Origin: Streptomyces scopuliridis RB72
GTDB taxonomy: Bacteria > Actinomycetota > Actinomycetes > Streptomycetales > Streptomycetaceae
Reading direction: 5' to 3'
DNA: 64,000 nucleotides
NCBI RefSeq assembly: GCF_000718095.1
Contig: NZ_JOEI01000001.1
Coordinates: 186,001 to 250,000 of the forward strand
In this document: positions 43,657 to 53,069 of the stretch, in pieces
How the letters are laid out: each line of letters opens with the position of its first letter
How positions within the stretch are numbered: position 1 is the stretch's first letter
Program-made: the position numbers and the translations under genes
Notes under the pieces: generated by a model
What the model was told of the DNA's origin: nothing
Database searches by the model: none
What the model saw: the letters and a program-made list of their open reading frames with translations, nothing else

Positions 43657-45261
43657 CTACCTTTCGGCGTCTGTGGGTGTGGTCCGTTGCCGGTTCAGGC
43701 CGTGGCGTGACCGCAGCATCTCCCGTGCGGCGAGTACTTCCGCGTCGATCATCGCGTGGGGTGCGTACAGCGTCTTGTCGTGCCACAGGGCGGGGTGGTG
43801 GCCGGAGCCTGCCGCGGCGTTCAGGTACGTCTCGGCGCGGTCCAGGGCGCGGTCAGTCTGCGGCTGATGCGTGGTGGTGGCGGTGGACAGCAGGATCTGG
43901 GCGGCGTACGCGGTTTCTTCGGCGGTGCCGCCCCATACCCCCCAGGAGCCGTCGTCCCGCTGAGTGTCGAGGGTCCAGGCGGCGGCGGTCTCCACGGCTG
44001 CGGACGCGTGGTCTCCGCCGTACTGCGTGAGCGCGGCTACGCACCGCTGGGTGGCGTAGTACGGGGAGGCGTGCCATTTGTCGGGCCACGGTCCTTCGGG
44101 CTGCTGCTGGCTGATGAGCCAGTCGCGCAGCTTGTCCGTCCGGGGACCGTAGGTGTGCTGTGTTTCGGGGTGGCGGTGCAGGTGGCTGCCGAGTGCTTGG
44201 AGGGCGTGAGCGTTCGCTGTGACCGATCCGGTGTCCTCGCCGATGTAGCAGTCGTAGTGGCTGCCGTTGTGGAACAGGTCGAGCGGCTCCGGGGTGTACG
44301 GAAGGCCGACGCGTGAGGCCACCAGCACGGCCATGGCGGTGTCGTCGGCGTCCGTCATGAGGCCGGGTGCGCCACGTACTCCCCGGGGATCGTAGATGTC
44401 GGCGGTCCACCTGCGGAGGGTGGGCAGGGTGGCGGCCGGCAGGTGGGCGCGAGCCAGTGCGGCGGCGACCCACAGGCGCTCGAAGACGAGGATCGGGGCC
44501 GCCTCGGGGAAGAGACCCCCGTAGCGCTGTGCCACGGGTTCGAGGGCCGCGACGGCTCCCGCCGCGGGTGCCGGGGATGCCGCTGCGGCGCGTGCGGCGG
44601 TGGCGGCCGGTGAACTGCCCAGCAGTTCCTGTCCGTCGGGTATGAGTGCCTGCGGTATGTACCCGGCGACACCTTCGAACGTGTGGTGGAGCTTGACGGG
44701 GAGGCTGCCCGCCGAGGTGTACCGCCTTGCCACGTACGCGGGCACCGCTTGGTCATAGCCGCGGGGGAGCGCGGGCCCGGGCCCCGGACGCCATCCGCCG
44801 AGGCCCGGTATCTCGTCGCGGGCGATGAGGGCTATCTGCTCGTGGATCTTCGCGACCAGGCTGGGGACGAGGATTTCGGCTGCGGCGGTGTCGGGCCATG
44901 GTCCTGCCGGTGGCAGCGCGCGCAGCGCGGCGAGGCCTCTGTCCACCGCCGTGGCGAGCCGCCGGGCGGTCTCCGCGGACGTGGCGCCTCGCCGCAGGAC
45001 CGCCAGTGCGGCTTCCACGCCGCTGAGCGTCGGCAGAAGCCGGTACGGCTCGGGCCCCTCACCCCAACTGCCGTCGGGCGCCTGCTCCTGCAGCAGATAC
45101 GCGATCCGGCGCGACTCCCCGGGCAGCCAGGGGGCCGCCGAGATGACACGGGCGGTCTCGTACAAGGAGGGGCGGACGCTGCCCCACCCGTCCCGGTCGA
45201 TCCTCGCCACCAGACGTGCGGCCTGATCGGAGTAGGCCGTGCTCACGGCCGTGTCGCTCAT
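43657..45261 (-). CDS. Class II diterpene cyclase (copalyl diphosphate synthase type)
   Basis: 534 aa. Catalytic acid motif DADDTAM near residue 304 (DxDD), with the beta-gamma double barrel of type-II terpene cyclases and QW-like repeats (QEQAPDGSWGEG near 56, QRDDGSWGVWGG near 430). It protonates GGPP to a bicyclic copalyl or related diphosphate without ionising the diphosphate. Start ATG 45261. In the known labdane clusters this is the CldB/RmnB position. It ends nine bases before the P450 start. Confidence 0.9.
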   Translation of the reverse strand: MSDTAVSTAYSDQAARLVARIDRDGWGSVRPSLYETARVISAAPWLPGESRRIAYLLQEQAPDGSWGEGPEPYRLLPTLSGVEAALAVLRRGATSAETARRLATAVDRGLAALRALPPAGPWPDTAAAEILVPSLVAKIHEQIALIARDEIPGLGGWRPGPGPALPRGYDQAVPAYVARRYTSAGSLPVKLHHTFEGVAGYIPQALIPDGQELLGSSPAATAARAAAASPAPAAGAVAALEPVAQRYGGLFPEAAPILVFERLWVAAALARAHLPAATLPTLRRWTADIYDPRGVRGAPGLMTDADDTAMAVLVASRVGLPYTPEPLDLFHNGSHYDCYIGEDTGSVTANAHALQALGSHLHRHPETQHTYGPRTDKLRDWLISQQQPEGPWPDKWHASPYYATQRCVAALTQYGGDHASAAVETAAAWTLDTQRDDGSWGVWGGTAEETAYAAQILLSTATTTHQPQTDRALDRAETYLNAAAGSGHHPALWHDKTLYAPHAMIDAEVLAAREMLRSRHGLNRQRTTPTDAER

Positions 45262-45310
45262 GGGCTTTGTTCCACCTCACGGTTCGAGTGACGGGTGTAC
45301 GGGCGGGCGG

Positions 45311-46393
45311 TCAAGTCTGCCGCTCCGTGGCGGCCAGGGCGATCTGGCGCAGTTGGGCGGTGGCTGCTTCGGGGAAGGGCGCCTTGTTGAGGGCGGCGAA
45401 GGCCGCGTCCCGGCGTGCGGTGATCATTTCTTCGACGGTCTGCCGGGCGCCGGTGGAGTCCAGGATGGTGCGGACCTGGGCGGCTTGGTCCTCGTCGAGG
45501 TCGCTTCGGCCGACGAGGCCGCGCAAGGTCATGCGTTCTGTGGGAGAGGCTCGTTGGACAGCGAGGGCCATCAGTACGGTGGCCTTGCCCTCACGCAGAT
45601 CGTCCAGTATCGATTTGCCGGTGGCGACGGGGTCGCCGAATACGCCGAGCAGGTCGTCGCGCAGCTGAAACGCTTCTCCTAGCGGAATGCCGAAGGCGCT
45701 GCAGGCGTCGAGCACGGGCTGGGTGGCTCCGGCCAGGGCCGCCCCGATCTGAAGGGGGCGTTCAACGGTGTATTTGGCGGTCTTGTACCGGATGACGTGC
45801 AGTGCCGTTTCCACGTCGCCGGTCAGCCGGCCGGTGGTCTGAAGGTCCAGGAGCTGGCCGTACATGAGTTCGCTGCGCATGTCGGCCACCAGGGGCAGCA
45901 CCTGGGCGAGCCGGCTCGGGTCGAGGCCCGCTGTGTGGAGGAGCTCGTCGGACCACACCAGTGCCAGGTCTCCGAGGAGGACGGCCGCGCCCATGCCGTG
46001 TGCCTCGGCGCGGCCGAGGGGGCCGCCGCTGTCGGTGTATGCGGTGGCGAGCGCGCGGTGGGCGGACGGTTGCCCGCGGCGGACATCGCTGTCGTCCATC
46101 ACATCGTCGTGGACCAGGGCGAATACTTGGAAGAGCTCAAGGCTGGCGGCAGTGCGTATGGCGGCCGTCAGCTCGCCGGTGGCTCCGGCGGCCTGCCATC
46201 CGCAGACACACAATATGGATCGCAGACGTTTCCCGCCGGAGAGGAGCCCGCGCAAGGTGGAGGTCAGGTAGCGCAACTCGGCTCCCGGCGCGGTCTGTTC
46301 CTTGGCGTCCAGGAATCCGGTCAGAGCCGTACCCACGTCGTGCCGTACGGAGGAGTAGCCCGGCAGTCTGGTACCGGGAAGTGTCTTTGTCAT
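45311..46393 (-). CDS. Geranylgeranyl diphosphate synthase (polyprenyl synthetase)
   Basis: 360 aa. FARM is DDVMD near residue 98 within LVHDDVMDDSDVRRGQP, and SARM is DDLLGVFGD near 246 within QLRDDLLGVFGD; KTAKYTVERPL is the family Lys/Thr loop. Two residues before FARM are not bulky aromatic, in line with a C20 product, but chain length cannot be fixed by eye. First gene of the terpene part, separated from cvnE by 150 bp that carry an 18-bp palindrome. Start ATG 46393 with AAAGGGG upstream. Confidence 0.92.
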   Translation of the reverse strand: MTKTLPGTRLPGYSSVRHDVGTALTGFLDAKEQTAPGAELRYLTSTLRGLLSGGKRLRSILCVCGWQAAGATGELTAAIRTAASLELFQVFALVHDDVMDDSDVRRGQPSAHRALATAYTDSGGPLGRAEAHGMGAAVLLGDLALVWSDELLHTAGLDPSRLAQVLPLVADMRSELMYGQLLDLQTTGRLTGDVETALHVIRYKTAKYTVERPLQIGAALAGATQPVLDACSAFGIPLGEAFQLRDDLLGVFGDPVATGKSILDDLREGKATVLMALAVQRASPTERMTLRGLVGRSDLDEDQAAQVRTILDSTGARQTVEEMITARRDAAFAALNKAPFPEAATAQLRQIALAATERQT

Positions 46394-46418
46394 CGGTGGT
46401 TGATCCCCTTTCGGTCGA

Positions 46419-46436
46419 GAACCGTCGTGACGGTTC
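46419..46436. promoter_or_regulatory. 18-bp palindrome ahead of the terpene genes
   Basis: GAACCGTC-GT-GACGGTTC is a perfect inverted repeat, 26-43 bases before the GGPP synthase ATG, inside the only sizeable gap of the 9-kb unit. It is a good operator candidate, or a hairpin that tunes read-through from the conservon. Confidence 0.45.
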
Positions 46437-46543
46437 CGTTCGGGCAGAGGACGGGGCCAGGGACACTGTTTTTCCCCACGGCGTCGCGGTAGTGCGGGTC
46501 AGTTCGCCGACGGCACCACCGCGACACCGTGTTCGAGAGCAGG

Positions 46544-47851
46544 CTATGAAGAGGTCACCGACTCGCGGTTGCCTGCCGTCAAGGAGGATCCCGTGTCCGT
46601 CTCGGGGCTGGAGGAACTCCGGCTCCAGGGAGTGGCGCCGTTGGCGTCGGGAGTCAGCGGAGTGAACCGGGCGGGAAGCGACGTGAGCGTCCGGTAGACG
46701 GGCCCGTCGCGGTAGGTCAGCTGATCGGGGGCAACGGCCAGTTCGATGTCCGGCAGATAGCTGGCGAGCCTCTCGATCGCGGCGGTCGCGATCAGCAGAG
46801 CCAGGTCACGGGCTGGACAGGCGTGCGGGCCGGCGGCGAATGCCAGGTGCGCCTTGGTGCCCGAGCGGTAGCCGTCGGCCGGCACCCCCGCGTGCGGGCA
46901 GGTGTTGGCGGCGGCGTACGAAACCATGACCGGGGAGCCGGCGGGAATGCGCGTGCCGTAGAAGGTGACGTCCTCCTTGGGGAAGTGGAAGCTGTAGTTG
47001 GCCAGCGGCGAGTCGTTCCACAGCGCGTCATCGATAGCGTGCTGGACGGGCAGGCTTCCGGTGGTAAGCGTGCCGAAGTACCGGTCGTCGGTCAGCATCC
47101 GGACGCATGTGTTCGCGATGAGGCTGGCTGTCGGCTCGTTCCCCGCGCCGAGGGTGATGAGGATCTGATTGATCGCCTCCTCCTGGTTCAGCCCGTTGGG
47201 GTGGTCGATGAACCAGGAGGTCAGGTCATGTCCGCGCTGCGCGGCCTTGGTCTGATAGAGGGTCTGCAGGTAGGCGCCGAACGACTGCGCTCCTTCCGTC
47301 TTCTTCTCCGGGTCGGTATCCATCATCGCCGCCAAAGCCCGTACGAGCTGGGGACCGTGTTCGTCTCCCATCCCGAACAGGGCGTTGAAGACCATCAAGG
47401 GCAGCTGCTGCGCGTACTGACGGACGAGGTCGACCGTCCCGGTATCGGCGAAATCCTGAAGGAGCCGGTCGGCGTAGCGGAAGGTCAGAACGCGGACATC
47501 GTTGGGGTCGAGGAGAGCGAAGCTGTCCGTGATGACCTTGCGCAGATGCGCGTGCTCGTCACCGTCGGCGAAGAAGAGACTGGGCCGCCACTCCACCATG
47601 GGTCTGATCGGGCTGTTCTCCGGCACCTGGGGCAGCCAGCTGCGGGTGTCCTTGGACCATGTGTCCGTGTCCTGCAGGAGTTTGAGTGCTGCCTGGTAGT
47701 CGGTGACCAGGTGGACAACGACGCCGGGGTCGATCTCGGCGATGCCGACCGGTCCCTGCAGGCGCAGCAGTTCATAGCTGCGCTGAGGGTTGGCCGCGTG
47801 CTCGGGCCCGTGCAGGGGCACAGCTGCCGCGGCTGGTGGTGTGATGCTCAC
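46544..47851 (-). CDS. cvnE: Cytochrome P450, conservon CvnE
   Basis: 435 aa. I-helix LGAGNEPTASLI, haem loop FAAGPHACPARDLALL with Cys near 343. It lies in the conservon position E: it starts at GTG 47851 overlapping the CvnD stop (GTGA). Conservon P450s are proposed to work with, or be controlled by, the CvnD GTPase. Here it may also tailor the diterpene made by the next genes. The C-terminal tail is Ser/Thr-rich and probably disordered. Confidence 0.9.
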   Translation of the reverse strand: MSITPPAAAAVPLHGPEHAANPQRSYELLRLQGPVGIAEIDPGVVVHLVTDYQAALKLLQDTDTWSKDTRSWLPQVPENSPIRPMVEWRPSLFFADGDEHAHLRKVITDSFALLDPNDVRVLTFRYADRLLQDFADTGTVDLVRQYAQQLPLMVFNALFGMGDEHGPQLVRALAAMMDTDPEKKTEGAQSFGAYLQTLYQTKAAQRGHDLTSWFIDHPNGLNQEEAINQILITLGAGNEPTASLIANTCVRMLTDDRYFGTLTTGSLPVQHAIDDALWNDSPLANYSFHFPKEDVTFYGTRIPAGSPVMVSYAAANTCPHAGVPADGYRSGTKAHLAFAAGPHACPARDLALLIATAAIERLASYLPDIELAVAPDQLTYRDGPVYRTLTSLPARFTPLTPDANGATPWSRSSSSPETDTGSSLTAGNRESVTSS

Positions 47852-48468
47852 GAGGCTCCGACTCCGGCAGAAGATATGGAATGGGCGGTCAGTTCGATGA
47901 GGGCATTGAGACTGCTGTTCAACTCGCGGGCATCACAGGTGATCAGTGGGGTGTCTGGGGCGAGGTCGAGCTTCGAACGAACGATCTCCAAGTCGTAGTC
48001 GGGTGAGTCAGGGAAGGTATTGACTGCCACGGCATACGGCAAACCGCGTTCCTCGATGAGATCCATCACCTCGAACGACTCGTCCAGGCGCCGGGTGTCG
48101 ACCAGGACAAGCGCACCGAGAGCCCCGAACGCAATGCCCTCCCACAGGGGAAGGAACCGGCGTTGCCCCGGAGTTCCGTACAGGTACAGGACAACTCGGT
48201 CACCTGGGAGGGTCAGACGTCCGAAGTCGATGGCGACTGTGGTGGTCTTCTTGTCCCGCAGGCCGATAAGGCTGAGGTCGTCGGTGCCGGCCGCCGCGTC
48301 CGTCATGACTTCGTCGGTGTGCAGCGTGGGGATCTGTGACAGAGTCTTGATCGCGGTCGTCTTGCCGACGCCGAGAGGTCCGGCGACAAGGATCTTGACT
48401 CTCTGGTGGTCTCCCTCAGGCAGGTACACAGGACGCGGGCTAGGCGACACGGAGGGATTGGAGTCCAC
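47848..48468 (-). CDS. cvnD: Small GTPase of conservon, CvnD
   Basis: 206 aa. P-loop AGPLGVGKTT near residue 30, G3-like LYGTPGQRRF near 95 with Gln, and NTFPDSPD in the place of the NKxD motif. It is the Ras-like member of the conservon, thought to switch a membrane complex. Start GTG 48468 overlaps the CvnC frame by 29 bases, typical of these operons. Its own stop overlaps the P450 start. Confidence 0.92.
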   Translation of the reverse strand: MDSNPSVSPSPRPVYLPEGDHQRVKILVAGPLGVGKTTAIKTLSQIPTLHTDEVMTDAAAGTDDLSLIGLRDKKTTTVAIDFGRLTLPGDRVVLYLYGTPGQRRFLPLWEGIAFGALGALVLVDTRRLDESFEVMDLIEERGLPYAVAVNTFPDSPDYDLEIVRSKLDLAPDTPLITCDARELNSSLNALIELTAHSISSAGVGAS

Positions 48469-48820
48469 TCAGAACCTCTTCCATGAGTTGCCTCGACGGC
48501 CGTCCGGCGCGCGAGGGGGCGAGAGCATCCGGGACCGGCACGCTGGCATTTAACAAGCCGTCACTGACGAGTTGCTCGGCGAGCACCAGGCCGACACTGA
48601 CGGGCAGAGCGAGATAGCCGGCTATCTCGACCGCGGTGAGGGAACCACCGGTCACCAGCTCGACGACACGACGGTGCACCGATGTGTGGTACGAGGCGAG
48701 CGGAATGCCACTGGCGCGCAGAGCCGTCAGCGTATCGAGGGTGCTGGGCAGCGCGGCACCGCTGGTTCCGGTCGCCAGATAGGGCGGGAGCAGGCGCCGC
48801 TGATGCTTGTCGCGACTCAT
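48440..48820 (-). CDS. cvnC: DUF742 protein of conservon, CvnC
   Basis: 126 aa. DUF742 core: LLPPYLATGTSG near the N-terminus and the helix pattern HRRVVELVTGGSLTAVEIAG and YLALPVSVGLVLAEQLVSDG, a winged-helix-like fold. ATG 48820 overlaps the CvnB stop (ATGA). In S. coelicolor CvnC bridges CvnA/B and the GTPase. The last 10 codons overlap cvnD in another frame. Confidence 0.92.
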   Translation of the reverse strand: MSRDKHQRRLLPPYLATGTSGAALPSTLDTLTALRASGIPLASYHTSVHRRVVELVTGGSLTAVEIAGYLALPVSVGLVLAEQLVSDGLLNASVPVPDALAPSRAGRPSRQLMEEVLSGLQSLRVA

Positions 48821-49236
48821 GACGCGCCGTCATTGGCGCGCGCGGAGACGGACATGAACTGCTCCCCGAGCTTCTTTGCCTGCCGGGCCATCTTGTTGAT
48901 GACGACACCCATGTGCATCGACTCGTCGCCTGCGGCTGCGATCAGGGTGTTGGCACCGGCCGGCATGACCATGTAGGTGCCCGCGGGCATCGTCACGGCG
49001 ACGGTCTCTATCGGGGTGTCTGCCGCGGCCCTCAGTGCTGTGTTGGCGGCGGCGCGAGAGGCGGAGTGCAGGGCCGAGGTCATCGCGGCTATACCGTCCG
49101 CCTCGTCGACCGTCAGGCCCTCGGACCTGGCCTGGACCATCCCGTCGAGAGTCATGATCAGGGCATGGTGGACACCCGGGATCTCGGTGATGGGCGCCAG
49201 GTACCAGGTCTCGTTCTTGCCGTCGGGAATGGTCAC
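48817..49236 (-). CDS. cvnB: Roadblock/LC7 protein of conservon, CvnB
   Basis: 139 aa roadblock/LC7 fold: ITEIPGVHHALIMTLDGMVQ, then IAAMTSALHSASRAAANTAL and MVMPAGANTLIAAAGDESM. Such proteins act as GAP- or scaffold-like partners of small GTPases. GTG 49236 overlaps the CvnA stop (GTGA). Confidence 0.92.
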   Translation of the reverse strand: MTIPDGKNETWYLAPITEIPGVHHALIMTLDGMVQARSEGLTVDEADGIAAMTSALHSASRAAANTALRAAADTPIETVAVTMPAGTYMVMPAGANTLIAAAGDESMHMGVVINKMARQAKKLGEQFMSVSARANDGAS

Positions 49237-50627
49237 TGTGTTTCCTCCAAATCAATACCATTGCGGCCACTTTTGAGGCCATCGTGGAAATCGCTCCAGG
49301 TGGCGAGAGACCGCTCCGGGTCAGGGGCACGGGGCGTGGGAGCGGCGAGTTCACCGGTGGATATCGCGGTTCCACGGCGGCGACGCTGTGGCAGACCTTC
49401 CGCGGTGCCCGGTGCGCCCGTACGCGAGTGCGCGTCGTCCGGCGCGGTGTCGGCGACCGGGGTCGGCCGCCTGTCCGCCCTCGGTGCTGTGGCGGGCAGG
49501 GGAGCCATCACAGAAGGCGGCTCGGCTTCCTCGTCGATCGAGGTCAGAAGGTTCGGGGGAATGGTCACCACAGCGCGCACCCCGCCATAGGGAGACGGAT
49601 TGTCGATGGAGACGTCGAAGCCGTGATCGGCGACGAGGCGACCGATGGCGACAAAACCCTGAGAGGGAGGGTCGCCGAGCTCGGTGAGCATGACCTCCTG
49701 CTTCTCGGCCGATACCAGCCGTACACCCCGGGCGAGTGCTTCGCTGGTCATGCCCTTGCCCGCGTCATCGATCGTGATACAGACGCTGCCGTTCCCGGTC
49801 CGGATCAGGCTGACATCCACAGCGAGGTCATCACGGGAGTGTTCCAACGCGTTGGCCATGAGCTCCGTACAGGCCACGGCGACGGGCTCGGCAGCACGCC
49901 CGACAAGCCCGATATTGGTGGCAAGCCGCGAGTTGATCTTGATCCGGTCGAAGCCACGCAGCCGGGAAGAGGCACCCGAAACGATCTCGGCCACGTAGGT
50001 GTCCTTGCGAACGTGCCCCGGCCACGCCCCGCAGACGATGGCGGTCCGCTGGATGAGGCGCAGATTCTGCTCGTTGAGATGGTCTGCGGTCAGCACCCTG
50101 TGCGTCACGCTTCGCGACCCGCTGAACTCCTGTTGCAGGGCTTCAAGTTCCGACTGCAACCGGTACGACAACGCCTGCGAGTCCTGGCTCGCGCCGCGCA
50201 GCGCCGCCCGGGCGGCCGCGTCTACACGTCCACGCTCCTTCAGGACAATCCCCGAAACCCGGGTGAGCACGGAGTCGAGAAGTTCCGCGTCCTTGGACGG
50301 TGCCGCTTCCTCGTGAAGCAGCCCAGGGACGGGGTGGTGAGAGCTGATCAGACTGAGCGCGAGGGCCGGCAGCCGAACGGAGGCGAGATGACTCACCTCA
50401 TCACGGAACTGCGCCGCACGGGCCTCTACATCCTTCGTGCGGGATTCGGCTCCGCGCCTGAGCGCCTCGGCGGATTGCGCGAGGTCCTCGGCGTTCTTCA
50501 GCGCTGCGTCCAATGCTCTGCACCGTCGCACTTGTTTGTGACGCGAGAGCGCCAGCAGCAGTGCGACGACACCTATGACGACCGTCACAGCGCCGAGCGC
50601 AAAAGCGGGATCTGAAAGAGAGGTCAC
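49233..50627 (-). CDS. cvnA: Sensor-kinase-like ATPase of conservon, CvnA
   Basis: 464 aa. One N-terminal membrane segment (ALGAVTVVIGVVALLLAL), a coiled coil (LDAALKNAEDLAQSAEALRRG onward), then an HATPase_c domain with N-box ELMANALEHS near 270 and G1 DDAGKGM; no phospho-acceptor His motif precedes it, as is normal for conservon CvnA. A Pro/Ala-rich tail of ~110 residues follows. It is the first gene of the unit and the membrane receptor part. Start GTG 50627. Confidence 0.9.
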   Translation of the reverse strand: MTSLSDPAFALGAVTVVIGVVALLLALSRHKQVRRCRALDAALKNAEDLAQSAEALRRGAESRTKDVEARAAQFRDEVSHLASVRLPALALSLISSHHPVPGLLHEEAAPSKDAELLDSVLTRVSGIVLKERGRVDAAARAALRGASQDSQALSYRLQSELEALQQEFSGSRSVTHRVLTADHLNEQNLRLIQRTAIVCGAWPGHVRKDTYVAEIVSGASSRLRGFDRIKINSRLATNIGLVGRAAEPVAVACTELMANALEHSRDDLAVDVSLIRTGNGSVCITIDDAGKGMTSEALARGVRLVSAEKQEVMLTELGDPPSQGFVAIGRLVADHGFDVSIDNPSPYGGVRAVVTIPPNLLTSIDEEAEPPSVMAPLPATAPRADRRPTPVADTAPDDAHSRTGAPGTAEGLPQRRRRGTAISTGELAAPTPRAPDPERSLATWSDFHDGLKSGRNGIDLEETQ

Positions 50628-51569
50628 GGAAAAAGGGTCCTAGGGGTTCGAGGGAGGAAATAGGCGAATCTCCCGGTACTGTCCGCGGTTCGCCGCCCGA
50701 ACGGTGGTGCGCGCCGCCGGCGGCACCTGGGACTTGGCGGACCAAGTGTGGAGCCATCGGCACCGCGGAGTCAGGGAGACGGAGAGACCGAGCCGCGAGA
50801 TACTGTACAGACAGGAGTGATGCGCCAGTGTGCCTGCCGATCCGACGGCCCGGTGCGAGACCCCGTGCGAATGAAGTCGTCGATCCGGCACACATCGAGC
50901 GGCCCTTCAGCGCGTCACAACTGCCGTCGTCTGACACAACTGCTGCGCCGGGCATGCCTTCGGTGACGGTTGATCAGGTTCATCAGGACTCCATTGCGGA
51001 CAGAGGGCGAAGCAGCTGCTCTCCGCCATCAGGTGTTGCCGTATCTCGGTGATGCGTCTCGCCAAAGTGTGCCCACCTTAATGGAGTTGACCTGCACCCG
51101 CAGCGTCGACGGGCCGCGACGATTCCACGGGGAGAATGAGTCATCTGCCCGTTTGCATATACTGATCACCATTTTCGCCAACCTTCGAGGGCGCGGGCAT
51201 CGATGGCAATACACATCGCTCAGGTCCACCGGTGTCTACCCGCAGCCGCTGGTTCGCGGCGCGGATTGTGCAGTGTTATGCGGAGTTCTCCGGCGAGTTA
51301 TCGCCCAGATATGCCAGTACGCCCGGTACGCAGAACCTGACATGGTTCGCGGTAGCGCGTCGAAGGCCGTGGAGGGGCCGTTGTGTTCACGTTCGCGTAC
51401 GGGAACTTCCGACGGCCGATCGCCCGCAGGGCGTCATGGCGTTCTGGATCCAGCCGCGGGCAATCACCCGCGAATTCAGGCCGGAGACGGTGAGCGTGCG
51501 TGGGCGCCGCCGTACGGTCCGCCTGGCCGCCCGCACAACCATTCGGGGGCGGCCCCGGTCCAACTCCGC
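50628..51569. other. Long intergenic region, no gene recognised
   Basis: 942 bp between the divergent conservon and the FG-GAP gene. It looks more AT-rich than its surroundings, especially 51100-51220 (GTTTGCATATACTGATCACC). Frames open here have no ribosome sites or family likeness. It may hold the conservon promoter and perhaps remains of lost genes. Confidence 0.5.
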
Positions 51570-52997
51570 ATGAGGAAACGACTCGTCACCACCCTGGCCC
51601 TGACCGCGGCAACCGGCTGCGGGGCTCCCGGGGTCGTACCCGACTCCACCGTCTCACCGGGCGTGACGCAGACCGCCACGGCCACGAAGCGGCCCGCGGC
51701 CGACCCCGACACCGCCGGGGCCCACGCCGACTTCGACGGCGACGGGAAAGAGGATCTCGTCATCACCGACAGCTCGGCCACGGTCAACGGTAAGTACGCC
51801 GCCGGCTACGCGGCCGTGGTGTACGGCTCGACGGCCGGACCCGACACCCGGCGCCACCAGGTGATCACCCAGGACAGCCTCGGCCTCGGCAAGGCGGGCA
51901 CCGGCGGCCGCTTCGGCAGCGGTGCCATCTCGGCCGACCTCGACGGCGACGGCCGCAGCGACCTCATCACGCAGGCCGGCAGCAATACGGTCTTCGTGGT
52001 CTGGGGCGGAAAGAAGAAGCTCTCCGGAGCGGCCAGGCTGAGCGGCGCCACGCCGGTCGCCGGCGACTTCGACGGCGACGGCCACGCCGACCTCGTCACG
52101 AGCGGAGACACGGACTCCGAGGCGACGGTACGGTTCGGCCCGTTCACCCGGGCGGGCAAGCCCGCTCGTACGAAGACGCTCGACCTCACGCCCGACAAGT
52201 CGTCGTACACCCCCCGGCCCACCGGCGTCGGCGACGTGAACGGCGACGGCAAGGACGATCTGGTGGTCACCTGGACGCAGGTGTTCGCGGACGGGATGCC
52301 GATACCCCGCGCCACCGTCGTGTACCGCGGAGCGGCCAACGGCGTACTGACGAAGGGCCCGCGCCTCAAGGACGCGAGCGGCAAGGACATGTACGGCTCG
52401 GTCACCCTCACGTCCGACGTGAACAAGGACGGCTTCGCCGATGTGATCGTCAGCCTCACCTGCGAGCGTCTCGGCGACGCGGACGTCGTGCCCAAGGGCG
52501 GCACCCGGCTGATGGTCGCGTACGGCGGAACGAACGGACAGAGCACCGGTCTGAAGCCCACGACGGTCAACGAGAAGACACCGGGGCTGCCCGGCAAGCC
52601 GGTCTCCTCCATCTGCAACTTCGGGTACGCGCCGACGACCGGTGATGTGAACGGCGACGGTTACGCCGACGTCGCGTTCAGCGCCCCGGTCAAGGTGGCC
52701 AACGGCCACAAGACGGTGACCCTGGTACTGCGCGGCGGTCCGAAGGGCCTGACCGGCAAGAACGCGAAGAGCATGTCCTGCCCCCCGGTATGTCCCAAGC
52801 CGGCGATCCAGGACCTGAACGGCGATGGCGCGGCCGAACTGGCGGTCGGCACGTTGTACGCGGTCAGGGCCGCCGACACGGTGCGGGTCCTGCGCGGCGG
52901 CCCGTCCGGCATCAGCACCTCCAGGCCGACGCTCATCAGGCCCGCGGATCTGGGACTGAAGCCGGAGCTGGGGATCATCACCGACTTCGGCCACTGA
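51570..52997 (+). CDS. FG-GAP / VCBS repeat lipoprotein
   Basis: 475 aa, likely exported: MRKRLVTTLALTAATGCGAP has a short hydrophobic run with a Cys at residue 17 in a lipobox-like setting. Then six or seven FG-GAP units of a beta-propeller, each with a Ca-binding loop such as DFDGDGKEDLVI, DLDGDGRSDLIT, DFDGDGHADLVT, DVNGDGKDDLVV, DVNKDGFADVIV, DVNGDGYADVAF and DLNGDGAAELAV. A surface or secreted protein of unknown partner. The ATG at 51570 has no clear ribosome site. Confidence 0.85.
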   Translation: MRKRLVTTLALTAATGCGAPGVVPDSTVSPGVTQTATATKRPAADPDTAGAHADFDGDGKEDLVITDSSATVNGKYAAGYAAVVYGSTAGPDTRRHQVITQDSLGLGKAGTGGRFGSGAISADLDGDGRSDLITQAGSNTVFVVWGGKKKLSGAARLSGATPVAGDFDGDGHADLVTSGDTDSEATVRFGPFTRAGKPARTKTLDLTPDKSSYTPRPTGVGDVNGDGKDDLVVTWTQVFADGMPIPRATVVYRGAANGVLTKGPRLKDASGKDMYGSVTLTSDVNKDGFADVIVSLTCERLGDADVVPKGGTRLMVAYGGTNGQSTGLKPTTVNEKTPGLPGKPVSSICNFGYAPTTGDVNGDGYADVAFSAPVKVANGHKTVTLVLRGGPKGLTGKNAKSMSCPPVCPKPAIQDLNGDGAAELAVGTLYAVRAADTVRVLRGGPSGISTSRPTLIRPADLGLKPELGIITDFGH

Positions 52998-53069
52998 AAC
53001 AGCCGGCCGCCGCTACCGGGCACGGGCTACGGGGGCTACCGGCCGGTTTCCCAGCGTGAGCCTGAGCCG

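Noticed and set aside
50640..51560. Transposase remnant in the gene desert
   Set aside because: No DDE, HTH or terminal repeat could be recognised in any frame.
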